Of a stretch of 64,000 bases of DNA, positions 27,267 through 36,496 are shown piece by piece. The notes below the pieces were generated by a model that was given only the letters and a program-made list of their open reading frames with translations, ran no database searches and was not told where the DNA came from. The stretch's first letter is position 1, and the number at the start of each line of letters is the position of its first letter. Source of the DNA: Limnovirga soli (lineage in GTDB: Bacteria > Bacteroidota > Bacteroidia > Chitinophagales > Chitinophagaceae); contig NZ_WHPF01000005.1 in assembly GCF_013106755.1 (NCBI RefSeq), positions 124,001 through 188,000 on the forward strand, in the 5' to 3' direction. Both the position numbers and the translations under genes were made by a program.

Positions 27267-27459
27267 GTTTAGGTGTAAAATAAAACATGTTTATTCATGG
27301 GAGCATTTAAATTGGTAAACTACTTGTTTCACTTGGTAAGTAACTAAAGAGGATAGATACTATTTTCATTTATCAACTGAAACAGAAGAATTATCTAATG
27401 AATTGAGCTAATTATGATACCTGCGATTAGAGTAAAGAAAAGATAAGTACATTTAAGAT

Positions 27460-29340
27460 ATGAGGATAAACATATATAATAAATATATACTATTTTCTTG
27501 TAAACAAGTACTCTTACCAATACTTGTATTGATATCCCATTGTGTATTTAGTCAGCAAAGCAGGATTGATAGTTTGAGAAATATCATTAGCAAAACCAAA
27601 GAGGATACTGTAAAAATATTGTTGTATGAGGACCTTGGCCAGGCATACCGTGATGAGAAAAAAATGGATTCTTCAGTAGCTAGTTACAAACAAGCGCTGG
27701 AGATAAATAAAAAGGGAAATTATTGGCCACAGAAACAATGTTGGGATATTGCAAGTATAGATTATATCCTTTACGAAATGGGGAATTATACAGAATCCCT
27801 ATATTATGCAGAGCAGCATTTAAGCCTGGGTGAACAATTGAATGATACCGGGCAAAGAGGTATGGCCCATTTGAATTTTGGCAATGATTATCGTGAATTA
27901 GGTGATTATAGAGCTTCCTTGAATCATTATTTTAAAGGAAAAGAATTTTTTAAATTGTATTGGGTGTCCAGAAACAAACCAGAAGACAATACCTATACCA
28001 TGCTATGCATAGCGCAAACTTACCTGAGAATGAAAAACTATGACTCGGCATTGATTTTTACCAATATGGCTTACAAAATTGGTTTGGCGGAATCAAACGG
28101 TTCATATATACTTTTATCAACACGAATATTGGGTGATATTAATCTTGCAAAAGGTAATGAAGAGTCCGCCTTGCAATATTACAGGCAATATATTCCTGAC
28201 TATGTAAAATATAAAGAGCGAAATAGAGATCTTGGATTTGTGTTAAATAATATGGCACAGATTTTCCAAAAAAGAAACCAGTTGGATTCGATGGCATACT
28301 ATGCAAAAAAGGCATTTGCAAATGCCCAGCTGTTTAGAGATGAGGAAAACCTGTATACTGCTGCCAATCTTTTATATGAGTATTATAATACCACCAATGA
28401 ACATGAGGCATTTACCTATTTAAAAATTGCTGTTGCTGCCAAGGACAGTATGAGAAGCACTGAAAAAATAAGACAGGCGCAAATACTTTCATTTAATGAA
28501 CAGGTGCGTGAAAAAGAACAGGCAATGGCTGATGCAAAAGAAGCAGCAAGAGATAGAATGATCGCAATAGGTATAGCTATACTTATTGCCATTATAAGCA
28601 CTTTAATCTGGTACCGCATAAGGCAACTAAGATTAAAATACAAAACCATACTTGAACAGAAAGAAGCAGAGGAACTAACTGCCAAATATGAGAAAATGTT
28701 GCTGGAACTGGAAGCCAAAGCTCTACGTGCACAAATGAACCCGCATTTTATTTTCAATTGTATGAACTCTATTAAATCGCTGATTCAAATTAAAGAAGAA
28801 GATAAGGCAGTGATTTATCTTACCACTTTCTCCAAACTGTTAAGAACCATTTTGCAAAATGCCGACCAGCGGGAAATTTCTCTATACGATGAAATAGAAA
28901 CCTGTAAGCTGTATACCCAATTGGAAAGCATGCGCTTTGGCAATAAATTCAATTATCATTTTACCGTGGATGCAGCCATTGATTTAAAATCGATTACCGT
29001 ACCGGCACTAATTATTCAGCCATTTATTGAAAATGCCATTTGGCATGGGATCATGCCCAAAGCTGATGGTGGTACCGTAACAGTTAGTGTAGAGAAAGCT
29101 GAAACCTATATTCGCTGTATGATAGATGATGATGGTATTGGAAGGGAAATATCTGCACAAAATAAATTTAAGGGCGAGGGTGCTACACACCAATCAAAAG
29201 GTGTTCACCTTACTCAGAGCCGTATCGATCTGGATAATGCTTTAAACCAAAGAAACGGATCATTGGAAATAATTGATAAAAAAGATGCTTTAGGAAATCC
29301 CTGCGGCACTCGTATTATTTTATTTTTTATGGAAATGTAA
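27460..29340 (+). CDS. LytS-type sensor histidine kinase with TPR sensor
   Basis: A 626-residue membrane kinase. A signal or first helix (residues 8-30) is followed by tetratricopeptide repeats (about 40-340) in the periplasm, a membrane helix near 367-387, a coiled coil, and a His_kinase (PF06580) domain. H429 in LRAQMNPHFIFNCMNSIKSL is the phospho-acceptor. FIENAIWHGI is the N box and DDDGIGRE the G1 box of the ATPase. It pairs with the LytTR regulator at 29878 (537 nt downstream), the usual arrangement for this class. Confidence 0.9.
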   Translation: MRINIYNKYILFSCKQVLLPILVLISHCVFSQQSRIDSLRNIISKTKEDTVKILLYEDLGQAYRDEKKMDSSVASYKQALEINKKGNYWPQKQCWDIASIDYILYEMGNYTESLYYAEQHLSLGEQLNDTGQRGMAHLNFGNDYRELGDYRASLNHYFKGKEFFKLYWVSRNKPEDNTYTMLCIAQTYLRMKNYDSALIFTNMAYKIGLAESNGSYILLSTRILGDINLAKGNEESALQYYRQYIPDYVKYKERNRDLGFVLNNMAQIFQKRNQLDSMAYYAKKAFANAQLFRDEENLYTAANLLYEYYNTTNEHEAFTYLKIAVAAKDSMRSTEKIRQAQILSFNEQVREKEQAMADAKEAARDRMIAIGIAILIAIISTLIWYRIRQLRLKYKTILEQKEAEELTAKYEKMLLELEAKALRAQMNPHFIFNCMNSIKSLIQIKEEDKAVIYLTTFSKLLRTILQNADQREISLYDEIETCKLYTQLESMRFGNKFNYHFTVDAAIDLKSITVPALIIQPFIENAIWHGIMPKADGGTVTVSVEKAETYIRCMIDDDGIGREISAQNKFKGEGATHQSKGVHLTQSRIDLDNALNQRNGSLEIIDKKDALGNPCGTRIILFFMEM

Positions 29341-29877
29341 AGTGACAAGAGCGTGATGCTGTATTAATATTATGTGCATTTGTAATAAATGCAATTAAAA
29401 AACAGGTGATGAAGAGTTATTTTTTCTCATAATTTATACTTTAAATGGCTTTGTAAACCGTCAGTTGCCCTTCTCCGGCCCTTTTTACAATTAACCAATA
29501 AACATGCTGCCTTTATAAAAGGTTTTAGCCATTTTACAATTAGTTTTGTTCTCATGGTGATTAATTTATTTTAAAATTACTATGCTATTAATTATTTTAC
29601 CAATAGCATTTGGCAATAATATGTTTTCGTAATATAGTTTACAACTTTACCCGCATAATCGGTTGCAAGGCAATAACCAGTTGCTAAATCATACCAGAGA
29701 GATATGAACTCATAATTTATGGTTGAAATTTGGTGCATCAAAAAACTAAAAGAAAATTTTATATTTAATGGTTGAATGGATGTTACCAAAGGCAAACAAC
29801 TGAATGGTGTTATACCGCACCTTTAATACTCGAACCAATTGCAAGCAAGCTTGTACTAACTTTTAAAGCGTAACAGG
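29341..29877. other. long gap inside the LytS/LytTR locus
   Basis: 537 bp between kinase and regulator genes, which is unusually long for such a pair. It contains a possible 42-codon minus-strand ORF (29427-29555); the rest is AT-rich with no repeat copy or clear terminator. Confidence 0.55.
29427..29555 (-). CDS. possible small basic protein
   Basis: A 42-codon ORF with an ATG in a good Bacteroidota context (TTAATCACCATG). The product begins MRTKLIVKWLKPFIKAA and continues with a strongly basic stretch (KKGRRR). Size and charge could suit a membrane-active or regulatory peptide, but nothing else supports it and it may be chance. Confidence 0.25.
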   Translation of the reverse strand: MRTKLIVKWLKPFIKAACLLVNCKKGRRRATDGLQSHLKYKL

Positions 29878-30627
29878 ATGATAAAAGCAATTATTATCGA
29901 CGATGAGCAGCATTGCATTAACGCCCTGATGGCCGATTTGGAAAAAAACTGCCCCAATGTAGAAGTAGCTGCAAAATGTGCTTCGGGTAAGGAGGGTATT
30001 ATGGCCATCAAAAAGCATAAACCAAGACTTATTTTTCTGGATGTGGAAATGCCCTGGATGAACGGATTTGAAATGCTGGAAATGTTAGACAATATAGATT
30101 TCTGCATCATCTTTACCACCGCTTACGATAAGTTTGCTGCCAAAGCATTTCGTACCAGCGCGGTAGATTATTTATTAAAACCTGTTGATGCCGAAGACCT
30201 TAAAGCCGCCGTAGGTAAAGCTGAAGAAAAAATACTTTCCAGCGCCGGCGTGGTAAATATTCAAAATCTGTTACACAATATAAAACAACCCATAGCACAA
30301 CAAAAAATTGCCCTGCCCAACCGCGATGGATACGAGTTTGCACAGGTAAACTCCATTTTATATTGTACCGCCGAAGGTGCTTATACCAAAGTGGTTTTTA
30401 CCGATAAACATTCGCTTCTTATTTCTAAAACCCTGGGCGATATTGAAGAAATGCTGCCCCCCGAAATCTTTATACGCATCCATCACTCCACCATTGTAAA
30501 CCTCAATGCCGTTACCCACTATATACGCACCGATGGTGGGTATGTAGTAATGAACACAAACGAAAAACTAATGGTTTCCAAAGCACGTAAAGAGGTGCTT
30601 TTGCAAAGACTTGGTCTAAAACCCTAG
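29878..30627 (+). CDS. LytTR response regulator
   Basis: A 249-residue two-domain regulator. The receiver domain has acidic residues at its N-terminus (IIIDDEQ), the phospho-acceptor D55 (LIFLDVEMPWMNGFEM), the conserved Thr (FTTAYDKFA) and Lys (YLLKPVD). The C-terminal LytTR domain (about 145-245) includes EGAYTKVVFTDKHSLLISKTLGDIEEML, FIRIHHSTIVNLNAV and GGYVVMNTNEKLMVSKARKEVLL. It should bind promoter repeats as a dimer when phosphorylated by the kinase at 27460. Confidence 0.93.
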   Translation: MIKAIIIDDEQHCINALMADLEKNCPNVEVAAKCASGKEGIMAIKKHKPRLIFLDVEMPWMNGFEMLEMLDNIDFCIIFTTAYDKFAAKAFRTSAVDYLLKPVDAEDLKAAVGKAEEKILSSAGVVNIQNLLHNIKQPIAQQKIALPNRDGYEFAQVNSILYCTAEGAYTKVVFTDKHSLLISKTLGDIEEMLPPEIFIRIHHSTIVNLNAVTHYIRTDGGYVVMNTNEKLMVSKARKEVLLQRLGLKP

Positions 30628-30649
30628 TTATACATCTTTCACTTTTATT

Positions 30650-30700
30650 AGCCGGGCAAGTAAACCTACAGCAGCTCTACTTGCGTCGCACTCTTGTACG
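30650..30700 (+). repeat. dispersed repeat copy (left half of an empty pair)
   Basis: AGCCGGGC, linker, GCAGCTCTAC, TTGCGTCGCACTCTTGTAC, starting 22 nt after the LytTR stop codon. The GCAGC box follows at about 30715. Confidence 0.92.
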
Positions 30701-30770
30701 GCAACAAGTAATGGCAGCAATTAAAAGCCATTTAATAACAACTGTATTATGCTGCATAAACAATCCAACC

Positions 30771-30821
30771 GCACATGTGTGCGACGCAACCGAGCTATAT
30801 AGCAGTACTACTGCCGAGCCC
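30771..30821 (-). repeat. dispersed repeat copy (right half of an empty pair)
   Basis: GCACATGTGTGCGACGCAA, a linker that forms a perfect GCAGT/ACTGC hairpin (30802-30814), then GCCGAGCCC. Confidence 0.9.
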
Positions 30822-30945
30822 AAAAAAGATATTTCAATTAGAAATGCAACCGGTTAAAACCGTTTATCTATTTAGCTGTAAAAACTAAAATTAAACCCTT
30901 AGTTTTAAAGCTATTTATTACTACACATTTAAACACAGTGTTACT

Positions 30946-33939
30946 ATGAAACATGTTAAGCTGTTATTGCTTTGCTGCTGTATAAGCCTGCTGGCAATGG
31001 CACAGGAAACATTTCCTGTAAACGGGGTAACAGATACCCGGTTAAACTATTATGCATTTACCAATGCCACCATTGTAAAAGATGCACAAACTACCCTTAC
31101 CAATGCCACCATGGTAATTAAACAGGGTAAAATTATGGCCATAGGCACCAGTGTTGCTATTCCCAAAGAAGCAGTGGTAATAGATTGTAAGGGCAAATTT
31201 ATTTACCCTTCTTTTATTGACCTTTTTAGCGATTATGGCGTAAAACCCGCTGATAACGGCGGTGAAGATAATTTCCGGTTTCAAAATATTAGCAATACCA
31301 AGGGCGCCTTTGGTTGGAACCAGGCGCTTAAGCCAGAAACAGATGCTTTTCGCTTATTCAACACCAATAAAGATAAGGCCAAAGAACTGCGTACCATTGG
31401 CTTTGGTACCGTACTTACCCATGCACAGGATGGCCTGGCCCGTGGCACCGGTACCGTAGTTACGCTGGGCAGCGACAAAGAAAATCTGGAAATGGTTAAA
31501 GAAAAAGCCGCTGCCTTTTATTCGTTTGATAAGGGCAGCTCTACCCAGGATTACCCCAACTCATTAATGGGCGAAATTGCCTTGCTGCGCCAAACCTATT
31601 TAGACGCTCAATGGTATAAAACAAAACCTGCTGCCGAAGGCACAAATTTAAGTCTGGCAGCCTGGAACGATAACCAAAACCTGCCACAAATTTTTGAAGC
31701 CAACGATAAATGGAACGATTTGCGTGCAGTTAAAATTGCCAATGAATTTGGAGTACAATACATTATTAAAGCCGGCCAAAATGAATACCAGCGAATAGAC
31801 GATATTAAAGCCACCAAAGCCTTTTATATCGTACCCCTCAATTTTCCCCTGGCCATGGATGTAGAAGATGCCAACGATGCCAGAATGGTATCGCTGGGTA
31901 ATATGAAGCATTGGGAAATGGCACCCCTGCAGCCAGCCATGTTTGAAAAAGCCGGTATCAATTTTTCCCTTACCGCAGCAGGCTTAAAAAATACAGATGA
32001 TTTTCTGGCCAACCTGCGCAAAGCCATTGAGAATGGTTTAAGCGAATCAAAAGCCCTGGAAAGCCTTACAAAGGCACCCGCTACCACCATTGGCATTTAC
32101 GATAAAGTGGGCAGTTTGGAAAATGGCAAACTGGCCAATTTTATTATTACCAGCGGACCGGTATTTAAAGAGAAAACTACTTTTTTTCAAAACTGGGTAC
32201 AAGGCAAAAAATACATTATTACTGAGAACGGATGGAATGATATCAGGGGCAATTATAGCTTATTGATTAAAGACAAAAACAGCACCCAAACTTTTAGCAT
32301 AGAAGTTAAAGGCAGCACCGCCAAACCTACAGCTACCCTTTTGCCGGCAGGCGATACCACCAAAACCGATATCAATTTATCAGTTTCAGGTAAAATGGTA
32401 AAACTTACCTGGAGCACCAGTGCCGACAGCAGCAAGCTAAACAGCCTAACCGGTATTATAGCCGATAAACAATGGATGGGCAATGGCTATAACAGCACCG
32501 GCAATCTTGTAAGCTGGAACATGCAATACAATAGTGCCTATATTGAAAAACCTGATACCACAAAAAAAGCCGCAAACAAAGCCACCCTCAATGCTACTGT
32601 TATTTATCCCTTTATGGGTTATGGCTGGAGCGAATCACCCAAACAACAGGACCTGCTGATTAAAAATACCACGGTTTGGACCAATGAACAGGATGGTATA
32701 CTAGCCAATACAGATGTACTGATAAAGAATGGAAAAATAGCAGCTATTGGTAAAAACCTGAACGGTGCTAATGCCACAGTAATTGATGGTAGCGGTAAAT
32801 ACCTTACCGCCGGCATTATTGATGAACACTCACATATTGCTGCTGATGGTGGTATAAACGAATGCTCCCAATCAGTAACTGCAGAAGTTAGAATTGCCGA
32901 TGTACTTAATCCGGAAGATATTCAAATTTACCGCCAGCTGGCCGGTGGTGTTACCAGTGCTCATATTTTGCATGGCAGCTGTAATACCATTGGCGGTCAA
33001 ACACAATTAATTAAACTACGATGGGGCCGCAGTGCGGAAGAGCTAAAATTTGCCAATTGGGATGGCTTTATCAAATTTGCCTTGGGCGAAAATGTAAAAC
33101 GTTCTTATGGCAATTCCAATAACCGCTTCCCTGATAGCCGCATGGGAGTAGAACAGGTATTAAAGGATGCATTTACCCGTGCCAAAGATTATATGGCTGA
33201 AGGGCCAGGCAAAAGAAGAGACCTGGAGCTGGATGCCCTGGCTGAAATATTTAATCAAAAACGTTTTATTACCTGCCACTCCTATGTACAATCAGAAATT
33301 AATATGCTGATGCATGTGGCAGATACCATGGGCTTTAAAGTAAACACATTTACGCATATACTCGAAGGGTACAAAGTAGCCGATGGTATGAAACAACGTG
33401 GTATTGCCGCTTCTACCTTTAGTGATTGGTACAACTACAAAAACGAAGTGGTTGATGCCATTGCCTACAATGCAGCTATCATGCAAAAAGAAGGTCTTAC
33501 CGTGGCCATAAACAGTGATGATGCAGAAATGGCCCGCCACCTTAACCAGGAGGCCGCCAAAACCGTTAAATACGGCAATGTATCAGAAACAGAGGCTTTT
33601 AAAATGTGTACCCTTAACCCGGCTATAATGTTGCATGTGGCAGACAGGGTGGGCAGTATTAAAACAGGTAAGGATGCCGATCTGGTGTTATGGACCGATA
33701 ATCCGCTTAGCATTTATGCGCACCCCGAAAAAACTATGGTAGACGGTATTGTATATTTTGATGCCGCCAAAGATGCTGCCATGCGCATACAAATGGCTGT
33801 CGAAAGAAACCGGTTAATACAAAAAATGATTGCCGCCAAAAAAGAAGGCGCCGCCACCAAACCTGCTACCGCCAGTTTTGATGTAATTAACGAATGCGAG
33901 CTGGACAGGGCCATTAGCAATAACCGTATTAACCAATAA
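30946..33939 (+). CDS. secreted tandem amidohydrolase protein
   Basis: A 997-residue exported protein (signal peptide to LLAMAQ) made of two amidohydrolase-like halves. The N-terminal half (about 35-430) keeps the frame of the fold, with YPSFIDLFSDYG where an HxH metal motif belongs, so it has lost the first metal ligands. The C-terminal half (about 580-980) has GIIDEHSHIAADGG with HxH, later His residues (FITCHSYV, FTHILEGY) and NSDD, so it may be active. Such proteins occur next to a shorter relative in Bacteroidota; the next gene, 18 nt downstream, is that relative. Confidence 0.82.
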   Translation: MKHVKLLLLCCCISLLAMAQETFPVNGVTDTRLNYYAFTNATIVKDAQTTLTNATMVIKQGKIMAIGTSVAIPKEAVVIDCKGKFIYPSFIDLFSDYGVKPADNGGEDNFRFQNISNTKGAFGWNQALKPETDAFRLFNTNKDKAKELRTIGFGTVLTHAQDGLARGTGTVVTLGSDKENLEMVKEKAAAFYSFDKGSSTQDYPNSLMGEIALLRQTYLDAQWYKTKPAAEGTNLSLAAWNDNQNLPQIFEANDKWNDLRAVKIANEFGVQYIIKAGQNEYQRIDDIKATKAFYIVPLNFPLAMDVEDANDARMVSLGNMKHWEMAPLQPAMFEKAGINFSLTAAGLKNTDDFLANLRKAIENGLSESKALESLTKAPATTIGIYDKVGSLENGKLANFIITSGPVFKEKTTFFQNWVQGKKYIITENGWNDIRGNYSLLIKDKNSTQTFSIEVKGSTAKPTATLLPAGDTTKTDINLSVSGKMVKLTWSTSADSSKLNSLTGIIADKQWMGNGYNSTGNLVSWNMQYNSAYIEKPDTTKKAANKATLNATVIYPFMGYGWSESPKQQDLLIKNTTVWTNEQDGILANTDVLIKNGKIAAIGKNLNGANATVIDGSGKYLTAGIIDEHSHIAADGGINECSQSVTAEVRIADVLNPEDIQIYRQLAGGVTSAHILHGSCNTIGGQTQLIKLRWGRSAEELKFANWDGFIKFALGENVKRSYGNSNNRFPDSRMGVEQVLKDAFTRAKDYMAEGPGKRRDLELDALAEIFNQKRFITCHSYVQSEINMLMHVADTMGFKVNTFTHILEGYKVADGMKQRGIAASTFSDWYNYKNEVVDAIAYNAAIMQKEGLTVAINSDDAEMARHLNQEAAKTVKYGNVSETEAFKMCTLNPAIMLHVADRVGSIKTGKDADLVLWTDNPLSIYAHPEKTMVDGIVYFDAAKDAAMRIQMAVERNRLIQKMIAAKKEGAATKPATASFDVINECELDRAISNNRINQ

Positions 33940-33957
33940 CACTTTAAAAAGTATAAC

Positions 33958-35223
33958 ATGAAAAAAATATTATTGGGTATAGCCATACTCATTACCATAC
34001 AGGCCGGCGCACAGGAAACCGTGTACCCAGCGCCCTCTCAAACAGCCACCATAGCGCTTACACATGCCACCATACATACCGGCACCGGCGAAGTAATTAC
34101 CGATGGCATGATTGTATTTTCTAACGGCAAAATAATTAATGTGGGCAGGTATGCACCCATTGCTGATATTAAGGTGATAGACTGCAGCGGCAAACATATT
34201 TATCCCGGCTTAATTGCCCCTGCAACCAATTTGGGACTGGTAGAAATCAATGCTATCCGGGCATCTCGGGATAATAGCGAAATAGGCGAAATAAATCCCA
34301 ATATCCGCTCATTAATTGCTTATAATACCGATTCTAAAGTCATCAATAACCTACGGGCAAATGGCATATTGCTGGCCAATGTAATACCCGATGGCGGTAT
34401 CATCAGCGGCTCATCCAGTATTGTACAGTTAGATGCCTGGAACTGGCAGGATGCAGTATATCAGGCAGATGGTGGTATTCATTTTAATATGCCCTCACTT
34501 ATTCGTTACTCTGCCGATGGCAACCCGGTAAAAGATGCCCAGGAAAAGATTGAAAATGTGCGCAATTTTATGCGCCAGGCTAAAGCTTATTTACAGGAAA
34601 CCAGCCATGCCCATACCAATTTAAAATTTGAGGCAGTAAAAGGCCTTTTTAACCAATCCAACATTTTCTATGTGCATTGCGAAATGGTAAACGAAATGAT
34701 GATTGCCATAGAATTTGCCAAAGAGTTTGGGTTTAAAACTGTGATAGTTGGCGGCACCGAAAGCTGGAAAATTACCGACTACCTAAAACAAAACAATATT
34801 GCCGTTATACTCAACGAAACAAACACCCTGCCGCTAATGCAGGATGATGATGTAGACATGCCGTTTAAAACACCTTACCTGTTACAACAGGCCGGTGTAC
34901 AATATTGCATTGCCGATCAAAATCAAATGACCCGGTTTCGCAACCTGCCCTTTATGGCCGGCCTGGCCAGTGCCTATGGTTTAACCAAAGAGCAGGCATT
35001 ACAGGCCATTACCTTAAATACCGCCAATATACTGGGCATATCTGCCACCACCGGTTCGCTCGAAAAAGGCAAGGATGCCAATATAGTTGTAAGCGATGGC
35101 GATATACTGGATATACGCACCAACAATATTGTGTATGCCTTTATACAGGGCCGCCAAATAAATTTAGATAACAAACAAAAGCAGTTGTACGAAAAATATA
35201 AATACAAGTACAACTTAAAATAA
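33958..35223 (+). CDS. secreted degenerate amidohydrolase
   Basis: A 421-residue exported protein (signal peptide to IQAGAQ) with an amidohydrolase fold. Conserved outer beta domain segments are ATIHTGTGEVITDGMIVFSNGKI and GSLEKGKDANIVVSDGDILDIRTNNI. The usual HxH position reads IYPGLIAPATNLGLVE, with no histidine. The later positions retain only VHCEMVNEMM and no GTD or NSD aspartate. It is therefore probably a non-catalytic partner or has altered chemistry. It starts 18 nt after the tandem amidohydrolase, implying a complex or shared function. Confidence 0.78.
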   Translation: MKKILLGIAILITIQAGAQETVYPAPSQTATIALTHATIHTGTGEVITDGMIVFSNGKIINVGRYAPIADIKVIDCSGKHIYPGLIAPATNLGLVEINAIRASRDNSEIGEINPNIRSLIAYNTDSKVINNLRANGILLANVIPDGGIISGSSSIVQLDAWNWQDAVYQADGGIHFNMPSLIRYSADGNPVKDAQEKIENVRNFMRQAKAYLQETSHAHTNLKFEAVKGLFNQSNIFYVHCEMVNEMMIAIEFAKEFGFKTVIVGGTESWKITDYLKQNNIAVILNETNTLPLMQDDDVDMPFKTPYLLQQAGVQYCIADQNQMTRFRNLPFMAGLASAYGLTKEQALQAITLNTANILGISATTGSLEKGKDANIVVSDGDILDIRTNNIVYAFIQGRQINLDNKQKQLYEKYKYKYNLK

Positions 35224-35241
35224 GCTGCCAAGTCATAAAAT

Positions 35242-35276
35242 AAAAAGGCTTCGTATCATAGGTACGAGGCTTTTTT
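35242..35276 (+). terminator. intrinsic terminator after the amidohydrolase pair
   Basis: AAAAAGGCTTCGTA, loop TCATAGG, TACGAGGCTTTTTT: about 14 bp with two G-T pairs, ending in a T run, 18 nt after the stop codon. Confidence 0.85.
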
Positions 35277-35279
35277 ATG

Positions 35280-35330
35280 TACCGGGCTATACAACAAAAT
35301 GCAACTTTACTTGCGTCGCACACTTGTACG
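35280..35330 (+). repeat. dispersed repeat copy, left side of the GNAT gene
   Basis: ACCGGGCT, linker, GCAACTTTAC, TTGCGTCGCACACTTGTAC, then GGTTGGATAC and TATGGAGCTTTTA. It begins just after the intrinsic terminator. Confidence 0.92.
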
Positions 35331-35446
35331 GTTGGATACTGTATGGAGCTTTTATTATTACCAACATTGAAGCGATATCACCTGTGAGTCTGGCCCATAA
35401 AAACACAACTAATACGACCAAATATCGGGTATAAATAGATGCTATT

Positions 35447-35478
35447 TTTGGCAAGCGGATTTGGTTAGTTTATTTTTG
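35447..35478 (+). promoter_or_regulatory. promoter candidate for the GNAT gene
   Basis: TTTG (35447-35450), a 20-nt spacer and TATTTTTG (35471-35478) fit the Bacteroidota sigma-A pattern well, with about 60 nt to the ATG. Confidence 0.55.
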
Positions 35479-35541
35479 AGATAGCGAGTATTTTAGAACA
35501 GAGCGAGGTATTTAAAATACAGCACAAATTGAAAGATAGTT

Positions 35542-36051
35542 ATGGAAATAAAAAACAGCACAATAGCAGACATTACCGAAATATTTCGGTTATATACAAT
35601 TGCCACAGACTTTCAAAAGACCAAATTTATTGTGCATTGGCCTGAATTTGACAGAACGCTGATTGAAACAGAAATAGCAGAAAACAGACAATGGAAATTA
35701 ATAATTGATCATACAATTGCATGTGTTTGGGCAACAACATTTAACGACCCGCAAATTTGGGAAGAAAGAAATAATGACCCGGCAATATATATTCACAGAA
35801 TTGCAACAAATCCACAGTTTAGAGGGCAAAAACTGGTTGCACATATAGTATCATGGGCCAAACAATATGCCCTTGCGAACAATAAAATGTTTATCAGAAT
35901 GGATACGGTGGGCGATAACCCCGGTCTCATCAATTACTATTCAAAATGCGGCTTTGATTTTTTAGGATTATTAAAACTTACCCATACAGCAGGTTTGCCT
36001 GCTCACTATGACAATGCAACTGTTAGTTTGTTTCAAATCACCATACAATAA
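35542..36051 (+). CDS. GNAT family N-acetyltransferase
   Basis: A 169-residue acetyltransferase fold. The acetyl-CoA binding turn is the Q/R-x-x-G-x type in IHRIATNPQFRGQKLVAHIVSWAKQYA, followed by the strand KMFIRMDTVGDNPGLINYYSKCGFDFLG that ends the GNAT core. The acceptor is unknown. It is the only gene between inward-facing repeat copies at 35280 and 36279, with its own promoter candidate, so it may be part of a repeat-bounded unit. Confidence 0.85.
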   Translation: MEIKNSTIADITEIFRLYTIATDFQKTKFIVHWPEFDRTLIETEIAENRQWKLIIDHTIACVWATTFNDPQIWEERNNDPAIYIHRIATNPQFRGQKLVAHIVSWAKQYALANNKMFIRMDTVGDNPGLINYYSKCGFDFLGLLKLTHTAGLPAHYDNATVSLFQITIQ

Positions 36052-36496
36052 CATATACTGAAAATTGCAGGCAATATTGGCTTGATGATATTCTTTATTT
36101 TCAAAGTCTCTTTCAAATTCTGATTGCCATTTTTCTTTCTGTTTCAGGTTAACAATGTAAAAGCATCTCCACTAATTGATATTGATTGCTTAACTGCCAA
36201 CTTTTTTCAAGTTATTGTTTTGGTTGCCTGAATAGTCAATAGTATAATTTCATGTTTTTGTTGAAAAAGGTTATAAACGCACAAGTGTGCGACGCAACGG
36301 ATGCTTCATAGTAGCTCTGCAGTTTGGCTCAATAAAATAGCATTGCTTTTGTAGTTTACAGATTGCGGTTGTTTGTAGAATTTGGTTCAAGATGACCGTT
36401 TTTGTGTTTTGCGCTAAATGATGCTGTATGGTTTATCTTAGTAAATAAATTAGGATTCGATTGCTTGAATTTCAGGAGGCTTTCAAAAAATATTTT
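36052..36496. other. intergenic region with repeat copy and possible gene relic
   Basis: 445 bp. At about 36057-36165 the minus strand reads as a protein-like stretch (NLKQKEKWQSEFERDF, then ENKEYHQANIACNFQY) without a usable start, possibly a gene remnant. A repeat copy lies at 36279. Confidence 0.45.
36279..36331 (-). repeat. dispersed repeat copy, right side of the GNAT gene
   Basis: GCACAAGTGTGCGACGCAA, then CGGATGC (ATCCG subtype), linker, GTTTGGCTC. It faces the copy at 35280. Confidence 0.88.

Larger units (their letters stand above)
30628..30945. other. intergenic region with an empty repeat pair
   Basis: 318 bp occupied mainly by inward-facing repeat copies at 30650 and 30771, with the leader of the amidohydrolase gene from about 30830. 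Confidence 0.75.
35224..35541. other. intergenic region before the GNAT gene
   Basis: 318 bp with the terminator (35242), a repeat copy (35280) and a promoter candidate (35447-35478) for the acetyltransferase gene. Confidence 0.7.

Noticed and set aside
29592-29795. 67-codon minus-strand ORF between kinase and regulator genes
   Set aside because: No recognisable features, and its composition looks like AT-rich noncoding DNA.
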